Below, one piece after another: positions 57,953 through 64,000 of a stretch of DNA of 64,000 nt. The stretch covers positions 310,001 through 374,000 of the forward strand of contig JAWKWL010000005.1 of assembly GCA_041397525.1 (NCBI GenBank), given 5' to 3'. This stretch comes from BOKV01 sp041397525. Its GTDB lineage: Bacteria > Pseudomonadota > Alphaproteobacteria > Rhizobiales > Rhizobiaceae. Each line of letters opens with the position of its first letter. The first letter of the stretch is position 1. A program made the position numbers and the translations under genes. The notes below the pieces were generated by a model. That model had not been told where the DNA came from. It ran no database searches and was given only the letters and a program-made list of their open reading frames with translations.

Positions 57953-59035
57953 ATGAATGATTTAACACGCAAATTTGGCCGTTTTCTTGCAGTATCATCA
58001 CTATCACTTCTGGCTTTGGGTTCATTTGCCCACCAGGCCGCGGCAGGGCTTCCCAAGTCCGCCCTTGGCGCGATTGCGGTTTCCCCGGACGGAAAGACGA
58101 TTGCAGCGGCCGGCGACAACCGGGTGCTCTATCTGCTTGATGCCGACACGCTTGATGTCCGCGAGCGCATCTGGATAAAATTGAGCCCGATGTCGCTGTT
58201 CTGGACCAAGGACGGCAAGACACTGGTCATGCAGCATACCGATGATGTGCTGGCATTGCTGGACACCTCGACCTGGGAGCAGCGCGGCGAAATTCCGAAA
58301 TTCAACAAGATTTCCTTCGCCCCGCAATCCGAAATGGTGGTCACCGCAGTCCAGGGAGAGCGCAATGACGACCACTACAAGACGATCCTGCGCGTTCACG
58401 ATCTTAACACCGGCAAGATGCTGAAGGAAAACGAGCTGGACTATGAGATCGTCAGTATTGCAACAACGCCGGATGCATCGCGCACAGTCATTGCGACCAA
58501 GGAGGTCGACAATGAGGCGGAAGCCAAGGTCGACCCCGCTGCTGATTTAAAGGATATCGAGAAGGAAACCGCCCAAAAGAAGGGCGATGGAAAGACCATG
58601 GATTTCGCCTGGTTTGACAGCGACTTGAAAGAGACAGCAAGAATAACGAGTTGGTATTCGACCTATTACACCGACGGTCTGCACCTGCATGACGGCAAGA
58701 CCTATCTGTTGTCCTATGGCACTTCCGCTGTCATCAGCGAGAACGGAGATGCCGAACTGTTCCAGTCTTACGGGCCCAATACAAGTTATGGCTATGGCTT
58801 CACCGCGGACAATTCGACCATGATTTCGGGCGGACTATCGAGCGGTACCCTGTTCGACATCGCTTCCCGGACGGAAACAAATTTCGACCTTGGTGAGAGA
58901 TTGCCCGGTTGGCCTGAATACATTCAGGGCGTCACTGTCGCGCCGGACGGAACTATCATCGGCGGCACTTCCGCATATCGGGTGATGAAGATGTCACCTG
59001 ATGGCAAGGTCGAATTGGTCAAGCCGGTATTTTGA
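57953..59035 (+). CDS. Secreted beta-propeller-like protein
   Basis: A 360-residue protein with a signal peptide (RKFGRFLAVSSLSLLALGSF, cleavage near AAA-GL), followed by repeats resembling WD40 or YVTN blades (IAVSPDGKTIAAAGDNRVL, VTVAPDGTIIGGTSAYRVM). A charged insert (about residues 180-210) is rich in Lys and Asp. ATG 57953 follows GGAG. No catalytic residues are apparent, so a binding or scaffold role is likely. Confidence 0.8.
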   Translation: MNDLTRKFGRFLAVSSLSLLALGSFAHQAAAGLPKSALGAIAVSPDGKTIAAAGDNRVLYLLDADTLDVRERIWIKLSPMSLFWTKDGKTLVMQHTDDVLALLDTSTWEQRGEIPKFNKISFAPQSEMVVTAVQGERNDDHYKTILRVHDLNTGKMLKENELDYEIVSIATTPDASRTVIATKEVDNEAEAKVDPAADLKDIEKETAQKKGDGKTMDFAWFDSDLKETARITSWYSTYYTDGLHLHDGKTYLLSYGTSAVISENGDAELFQSYGPNTSYGYGFTADNSTMISGGLSSGTLFDIASRTETNFDLGERLPGWPEYIQGVTVAPDGTIIGGTSAYRVMKMSPDGKVELVKPVF

Positions 59036-59058
59036 ACCGCGAAACAGCATGACAACAA

Positions 59059-59101
59059 GCTTTCCCGGGGGTAGAAGGCCCACGTACCACCTCGGGAAAG
59101 C
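59059..59101 (+). promoter_or_regulatory. Hairpin covering the asparaginase ribosome-binding site
   Basis: A 9-bp stem, GCTTTCCCG (59059-59067) with CGGGAAAGC (59093-59101), ends three bases before the ATG at 59105. The GGGAAAG of the right arm is the likely ribosome site, so folding would hide it and might control translation. It could instead be a terminator remnant of the upstream gene. Confidence 0.5.
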
Positions 59102-59104
59102 CAA

Positions 59105-60118
59105 ATGTCGACCAGAATGACAAATCCAGCCACCGTCGAAGTAACTCGTGGGAACTTTGTGGAATGCCGCCACAGTGTTGATATCATCATTGCTGATACT
59201 GCGGGCAGGGTGGTGCGCTCATTCGGCGATCCTGAGCGCCGTACTTTCCCGCGTTCTGCCATCAAGGCATTGCAGGCGCTGCCATTTGTTGAATCGGGCG
59301 CCGTTGACCGGCTGAAACTTGAAACACGCCATGTCGCGCTTTCCTGCGCATCCCACAATGGCGAGGAAATGCATGTTGCAGGTGCAAGGCAGATGCTGTC
59401 GGCAGCCGGCCTCGGCGAACATTGCCTTGAATGTGGTGCGCAATTGCCGGACCGCCAGCCAGACCGCGACCGATTGGCAGTGCAGGGCGTTTCGCCTGGT
59501 GCCATTCACAACAATTGCTCGGGCAAGCATTCAGGCTTTCTGTGCTTTGCCGTGGAGGAGGGCATGGATCCGCAGGGTTATGTCCGTGTTGGCCATCGGG
59601 TTCAAAAGGCGATTGCAGGAACGCTGGAAGAGGTCACCGGCGCACCCCATCGCGAGGACAATCACGCGATTGATGGCTGCTCAATCCCGACCTATGGAAT
59701 TGCGCTACAAAATCTCGCATCGGCGTTCGCCCGGTTTTCTGTCGGAGAAGATGCAGGACGCGAGCGTTCACGGGCCATGATCCGGATTCGCGATGCCTGC
59801 ATGGCTCATCCTGAAATGGTCGCCGGAACCGAGCGGTTTGATACCGCGATCATGTCGGCACTGAAGGGCAGGGTGTTCACCAAGTCCGGTGCCGAGGGGG
59901 TGTTCGTCGCAGCCTTGCCGGAAAAGGGAATGGGCATTGCCTTGAAGGTGCATGACGGTGCAGAGCGTGCATCACAAGTGGCAATCGCAGCCTGCATTGA
60001 ATCTCTTCTTGAACTTGACGAAACAGAAGCAAAGGCCCTGAAAGGACTCAGCAATCCTGTTCTTCTGAACCGCAATGGCATTGCAATTGGAAATGTCAGG
60101 CCCGCATTTTCGTTGTGA
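59105..60118 (+). CDS. Type II-like (Rhizobium-etli-type) L-asparaginase
   Basis: Hydrolyses asparagine to aspartate and ammonia. The 337 residues fit the class of rhizobial asparaginase with a beta-lactamase-like fold. The SxxK motif is Ser51-Lys54 (PRSAIKAL). The zinc-site residues are Cys138, Lys141 (NNCSGKHSG) and Cys192 (DGCSIPTYG). No signal peptide is present. A hairpin overlaps its ribosome site. The gene ends directly against the stop of the gene at 60119. Confidence 0.92.
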   Translation: MSTRMTNPATVEVTRGNFVECRHSVDIIIADTAGRVVRSFGDPERRTFPRSAIKALQALPFVESGAVDRLKLETRHVALSCASHNGEEMHVAGARQMLSAAGLGEHCLECGAQLPDRQPDRDRLAVQGVSPGAIHNNCSGKHSGFLCFAVEEGMDPQGYVRVGHRVQKAIAGTLEEVTGAPHREDNHAIDGCSIPTYGIALQNLASAFARFSVGEDAGRERSRAMIRIRDACMAHPEMVAGTERFDTAIMSALKGRVFTKSGAEGVFVAALPEKGMGIALKVHDGAERASQVAIAACIESLLELDETEAKALKGLSNPVLLNRNGIAIGNVRPAFSL

Positions 60119-61642
60119 TCAGTCCAACCGGCCCATCAGCCGGTCCATCGGCGCATAGTCATCGCTCAACACCGGCGTATCAATCTGTGCAAGCATTCGC
60201 TCCATTGCAGCCTGCGGCAGCTTTCCGAATTTGTGCCTGTCGGGTTCCGGTCCATCGATGAGATCACGACCGCTCGGTGTTGTGCCGGCAAGCACCACGA
60301 AGATCGCGCGCTCGTCGCCATTTGGACGCTGACGCTCCGTCCATATCTCGACGACCGGAAATACCGCGCGCAAGGTCCGCGACAGAGCGGAAAGTGCCCG
60401 CAGCCTGTCGAAATGATCAACCACATTCATCAGGAATATGCCGTCATCCTGCAGGCGTAAGCGGACGAGCTCGAAAAATTCCTGCGTGACGAGATGTGCC
60501 GGGACCGCAATATCAGTGAATGCATCGCCTATTATGACATCGTATCGACTGTCGTCGCGAGCAAGGAGCATCCGGGCATCTTCATGGACAATGCGGGTTT
60601 CTGAAGGATCAAACCACATTCTGGATATGGCAAGCTGGGTAACTGCGGGATCTATCTCTGCAACGGTCATCGCGGTGACAGCTGGGTCGCCAGTCCATGC
60701 ACGCGGAATGGAGTATGAGCCGCCACCGATGAAATAGGTTGAAAACTGGTTCCCTTCCATCCGCATCCGGGCCAGTTCCGCAAGCAATGCAGCATGCGGC
60801 GTGACCAGTCGTTTGGGGTCATTCTCGACTGCGATGCCGTGGCCGAGATGGTCGAGCACCATCACCCTTGCTGGTGCCCGTGCTTCCCTGGAAGCGTCCA
60901 GGATGCGGATGCAGAAATACTGGCTTTCCTTTGTGCACGGGTCGGAAAGCCCGATAGTGCTTGCTGAAATCGCACCGACGGAAACCATGGCCACCATGAT
61001 GGTTGCAAAGCCACGCATTCCCGTTGGTCGCGACAGGGCAAACATCACCGTCGCTGCCAGAACATAAATCCCGGCAACCACGGAAAGTGTCCGCACCGAG
61101 CCCAGCCAGGAGATGAACAGGAATCCGGCAAGCAGGGTTCCCGCGATTGCGCCAAGCGCGCTTGCTGCAAACATTGCGCCCAGAGCCCTGCCGCCCTTGT
61201 CGGGTGATGAAAGGACAGCGACATGCGACAGCACTGGAGCCGGAATCCCGGCAAAGAAGGACGGCAGGAAAAATACGAGGCTGCAAAGCACAGTGATTGC
61301 TGCCAGCGGAGATTCAATCCCTGCAATCACCGGGCCTGCACTTGTGCGCAAAATCAGCACTGCAAGAACCGTGGAAATTGCTGCAAATGCCATGCTCCAG
61401 GCAGTCAGCCGCATGCTGATATCCGGCTGCTTGCCTGCAACCAGCCCGCCGACCCAGTGTCCTGCGGAAAAGCCGGCCAGAACCACCGCGATGACGGACG
61501 TCCAGGTATAGAGCGACATGCCGAGATACGGCGCCAGCATTCTTCCGGCCACGATCTCTACGACAAGACTGGCCGCCGAAACCATCGCCTGCAGGAATAT
61601 GAGGAGCGCCAGTGATGTTCCAGTCTCGGCCTTTCCGGTCAT
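60119..61642 (-). CDS. Membrane-fused spermidine synthase-like protein (fused MFS/SpeE)
   Basis: A 507-residue protein with an N-terminal membrane half of about eight helices (residues 10-235) and a C-terminal Rossmann-like aminopropyltransferase-type domain. The latter shows FIGGGSYSIPRAW, VAEIDPAVTQLA, HEDARMLLA and YDVIIGDAF, the SpeE motifs. Such fusions are widespread and of uncertain activity. The stop codon abuts that of the asparaginase gene with no spacer. Confidence 0.88.
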   Translation of the reverse strand: MTGKAETGTSLALLIFLQAMVSAASLVVEIVAGRMLAPYLGMSLYTWTSVIAVVLAGFSAGHWVGGLVAGKQPDISMRLTAWSMAFAAISTVLAVLILRTSAGPVIAGIESPLAAITVLCSLVFFLPSFFAGIPAPVLSHVAVLSSPDKGGRALGAMFAASALGAIAGTLLAGFLFISWLGSVRTLSVVAGIYVLAATVMFALSRPTGMRGFATIMVAMVSVGAISASTIGLSDPCTKESQYFCIRILDASREARAPARVMVLDHLGHGIAVENDPKRLVTPHAALLAELARMRMEGNQFSTYFIGGGSYSIPRAWTGDPAVTAMTVAEIDPAVTQLAISRMWFDPSETRIVHEDARMLLARDDSRYDVIIGDAFTDIAVPAHLVTQEFFELVRLRLQDDGIFLMNVVDHFDRLRALSALSRTLRAVFPVVEIWTERQRPNGDERAIFVVLAGTTPSGRDLIDGPEPDRHKFGKLPQAAMERMLAQIDTPVLSDDYAPMDRLMGRLD

Positions 61643-61875
61643 CGTGCAGTCTTCCTTGCGCGGGCTGGTGAATCATGCGGGCTTGGCTATTGCATATCAA
61701 AAACGCAATTTGTTACTTCCCGCAAGGCCCGGACTTCAATCACTTTCTCAAGGCCGGTATGATTCAGTTCCTGAACATCGCAAAATCACTGCAAGTGCCT
61801 GAATTGACTCATGCATGGCGGTTGAATCTCTACCTGAACAAAAGGGCAGATCGGCCTTTCACCAGTGGTCAACCG

Positions 61876-62637
61876 TCAAATGCCCGCCCGCCCCAGATCG
61901 ATGATGAAACTTTGCGCGGTTGCAGCCGATCCGTCATCGGCACAAAGCCAAAGGATGATCTGGTTGTGCTCATCGGGATAGAGCCGGCGCTTGATGCATT
62001 GCATCTCCATTGATGAAGCCTCGCCTTCCGGCGTCCACCATTTTTCCAGTTGCCGCTCGGTGAATACCCAGCCCGGCAAAACGGTGTTGACGCGGATGTT
62101 CATTGGCCCAAGCGTTCGTGCCATGGTGGTGGTCAAGCCCTGCACGGCGGACTTGGCCGTGGCATAACCGGGGAACATGTCCTCCTTCAGCAGCCATGAC
62201 GCGGAGCCCATATTGACGATTGCCCCGCCGTCATTCTCGGCAATGATTGGTGCTGCCGCCTGGATCGCAAAGAACTGGTGGCGCAAGTTCACCGCAAAAC
62301 GGTCATCCCAGTAGTCTTGCGTCACCTCACGCCAGTCATGCCGGTCGTCATGCGCTGCATTGTTGACAAGTGCCTTCAGGCCGCCTAGGTCGCTTGCCGC
62401 ATCCTCTATCGCCACCTTCAGTGCATCCGTATCGCGCAGGTCAAGTGCCCGGAACCAGGGTTTTGGCCCGGTGCATTCACCGATCACCTTGTCTGCTGCA
62501 TCCTTGTTGATATCGACAAAGGCGACCCGTGCACCCTGCGCGGAAAACAGCCGGACCAGCGACGCGCCAATGCCGGCTGCGCCACCCGTGATAAAAACGG
62601 GACGGTTCTTGAGTGAAGGGTAATTTGCGTAGGTCAT
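61876..62637 (-). CDS. SDR family oxidoreductase
   Basis: Short-chain dehydrogenase of 253 residues. The NAD(P) motif is ITGGAAGIGASL, the structural NAA motif VNNAAHDD, and the catalytic Ser, Tyr and Lys are in GSASW and YATAK. The aspartate after beta-2 (FVDINKD) favours NAD(H). It resembles sugar dehydrogenases such as glucose or xylose dehydrogenase; the substrate is not resolved. An intergenic stretch of 230 bases follows its stop, with no gene. Confidence 0.9.
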   Translation of the reverse strand: MTYANYPSLKNRPVFITGGAAGIGASLVRLFSAQGARVAFVDINKDAADKVIGECTGPKPWFRALDLRDTDALKVAIEDAASDLGGLKALVNNAAHDDRHDWREVTQDYWDDRFAVNLRHQFFAIQAAAPIIAENDGGAIVNMGSASWLLKEDMFPGYATAKSAVQGLTTTMARTLGPMNIRVNTVLPGWVFTERQLEKWWTPEGEASSMEMQCIKRRLYPDEHNQIILWLCADDGSAATAQSFIIDLGRAGI

Positions 62638-62710
62638 GGGACTTCTCCTTTGGAACGTTTGTTAGGCGTCCAACGGATTCAGGGCAAGGGCGCAATCACG
62701 GCAGCCCTGT

Positions 62711-63769
62711 CTATAATTGATCTTCGCTCCAGGTCACGATTTCACGCGCAGTATTGGTGAACAGCCCGCCCATTGCGGCAATCGCAACTTCGGGATCAAT
62801 GGATCTTGCCGCCTCTTCGGCGACAAACCGTTTTGCTGCAATGATCGCGCCATCGCGGTCGACGATCTTTGCATAGAGATCGATGATTGCCGCCGGATTT
62901 TCGTAAGCACGGAAGTGGAAATAGCGGATATCGATATTTAGCCGGTGCTCCGGATCGAGCGCATCCGCTGGACGCAACACCGCAGTGTCAAGACCTGCAT
63001 TTTCAAATCCCTGGATGAGTTTGGTCTGGAACAGGTTCGGCAGGTTATCGGTCCATTTGGCGGTTCCCAATTGTCCCCACTGGACCGGGCTGCGCAGCTC
63101 AAGCACCTTGTCGGTATTGAGCGACAGCAGTACAGTCGGTTCACCAATTGCAAGCTGCCAGGTAACCGGTTCAGCCAGCGGCGGGAAGTCCTTTGGCGGG
63201 ATCAGATCAGTCAGCACTCCATTCTTTTCCTCGGCTCCACCAGTCATTCGCTCAAGTCCCTTGAGAATATTCTCGAAGCGATCCTTGTTGCCGCTGAACA
63301 CGGTTTCGAGACTGCCAAGCGCGCGCGCTGCCGCCTGTGTCCAGCTGCGCGATGCCAGCGGGTCCGCAATGATGACAGGCGGTTCACCATTTTCCGAATT
63401 GAGCAATGGTGATTGCGCTGTACCGCCCGTCAGCATCACATTGGCGGCACCCGTCAGGCCCTCGTAGTCAATCCCGGCGGTCGTGTCCTGCCGTACCGGA
63501 GTGCGGGCATCAACCGACACGATGGCAATGAACGCATCGGGACGGGCCGCATCCAGCGTCAGGTCGCGGATTTCACCGACCTGCAACCCGTTGAAAAGCA
63601 CCTTGCCGCCGCGCGCCATGCCGGAGACCGATACCGGATAGACAATCCGGTATTCGGCTCGAGGTCCGAAGCCGCCATTGTTTTCCAGCCAGTAGACAAA
63701 ACCGGCCCCGCCTGCCAGCGCCACCAGCGCAAAGATCGCGATCAGCAGATATCGTGCATTGAATTCCAC
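62711..63769 (-). CDS. MlaD-type MCE protein fused to a PqiC/ABC-auxiliary domain
   Basis: Part of the Mla-type phospholipid transport system between inner and outer membranes. It has 352 residues: one membrane helix (about 7-27), the MCE domain (GMARGGKVLFNGLQVGEIRD, TAGIDYEGLTGAANVMLTGG), then a coiled segment and, from about residue 240, a PqiC-like domain (NIDIRYFHFRAY, AKIVDRDGAIIAAKRF). The start is GTG at 63769 with AGGAGG upstream. mlaF lies just upstream. In enterobacteria the MCE and auxiliary parts are encoded separately. Confidence 0.88.
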   Translation of the reverse strand: MEFNARYLLIAIFALVALAGGAGFVYWLENNGGFGPRAEYRIVYPVSVSGMARGGKVLFNGLQVGEIRDLTLDAARPDAFIAIVSVDARTPVRQDTTAGIDYEGLTGAANVMLTGGTAQSPLLNSENGEPPVIIADPLASRSWTQAAARALGSLETVFSGNKDRFENILKGLERMTGGAEEKNGVLTDLIPPKDFPPLAEPVTWQLAIGEPTVLLSLNTDKVLELRSPVQWGQLGTAKWTDNLPNLFQTKLIQGFENAGLDTAVLRPADALDPEHRLNIDIRYFHFRAYENPAAIIDLYAKIVDRDGAIIAAKRFVAEEAARSIDPEVAIAAMGGLFTNTAREIVTWSEDQL

Positions 63770-63818
63770 GGTTTTCTCCTCCTTGCCCTGCGGCCAGCCC
63801 CGGCGGGTCGCCCGAAGA

Positions 63819-64000
63819 TTAGTGTGCCTTTGCCAAGACGCTGCCGCGACTGCCCCGGAAATACGACTTCACCCACGGATGATTGCTCTTGAGCATCGCG
63901 TCGACATTCCCATCGGCAACGATGCGCCCGTCCGAGACCACAGCAATCCTGTCGGTAATGGCATAGAGGCTCGAAAGGTCATGCGTGACGAGAAAGACGG
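63819..64000 (-). CDS. mlaF: Mla-type ABC transporter ATP-binding protein, C-terminal fragment
   Basis: The last 59 codons of an ATPase cut by the window edge. VFLVTHDLSSLYAITDRIAV carries the H-loop His, followed by VVSDGRIVADG as in MlaF proteins. The stop lies 50 bases upstream of the mlaD start. The Walker motifs are outside the window. Confidence 0.9.
   Translation of the reverse strand, partial: VFLVTHDLSSLYAITDRIAVVSDGRIVADGNVDAMLKSNHPWVKSYFRGSRGSVLAKAH

Overview
The window reads as chromosomal DNA of an alphaproteobacterium of the order Hyphomicrobiales (Rhizobiales). The G+C content looks to be in the high fifties by eye. Supporting signs are the fabH-ihfA-merR block, heme A synthase followed by a short-type argC and speB, a complete aapJQMP amino-acid importer, an MlotiK1-like potassium channel, the cysE-DUF3126 pair, the patatin/hisI/folE/NifU-like/yidD stretch, and an Mla system with a fused MCE protein. 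No genus is claimed. There is no prophage, CRISPR array or intact transposase gene; this is mainly core genome with a few accessory patches.

Layout. 1-2162: end of fabH, ihfA, a MerR-type regulator and tRNA-Pro(GGG). 2184-11931: a surface-polysaccharide locus with polymerase, lipid-linked initiating transferase, GT4 glycosyltransferase, outer-membrane export lipoprotein, a Wzz/BY-kinase-like co-polymerase, a GNAT-type acyltransferase and a polysaccharide deacetylase. 11938-15432: DUF2842, ctaA/COX15, argC, speB. 15442-19826: quinone oxidoreductase, AhpD-like protein, branched-chain aminotransferase, cyclic-nucleotide-gated K+ channel and a secreted protein. 19913-21450: rpsI (broken), rplM and a small secreted protein. 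21650-30037: phaC, a lipoprotein, an aminotransferase, homoserine dehydrogenase, glpX and recJ. 30037-30507: a repeat-rich gap and tRNA-Glu. 30677-36540: an M15-type peptidase, glyoxalase I, a two-domain cold-shock protein, DUF192, an SGNH hydrolase, tRNA-Pro(TGG), an NDUFS4-like protein and tRNA-Arg(TCT). 36661-43530: an MttB-family methyltransferase and aapJQMP. 43542-48918: DUF2459, an FAD monooxygenase, an NDUFS6-like zinc protein, an alpha/beta hydrolase, cysE, DUF3126 and a membrane protein. 49033-53625: a BTLCP protease, a PilZ protein, a PAS_5 protein, a rhomboid protease and a CBS protein. 53665-64000: patatin, hisI, folE, a NifU-like protein, yidD, a secreted propeller protein, asparaginase, a membrane-fused spermidine-synthase-like protein, an SDR, and mlaD/mlaF (mlaF cut by the window edge).

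The most striking anomaly is rpsI. Ribosomal protein S9 is normal for its first 107 codons. Then about 208 bp of unrelated, partly AT-rich and partly structured sequence replaces roughly 44 codons, after which the last six S9 codons and the stop reappear. This is either a real disruption (implying a second rpsI copy or a rearrangement) or an assembly chimera. Other points worth a second look are a 159-bp MITE-like element touching the recJ stop codon, a cluster of four GANTC (CcrM) sites on a perfect palindrome in the argC promoter region, a degenerate BY-kinase domain on the Wzz protein, an orphan intrinsic terminator suggesting a small RNA near 52.1 kb, an attenuator-like hairpin ahead of rplM, and paired LapG-like/PilZ/PAS genes that hint at c-di-GMP control of the surface.
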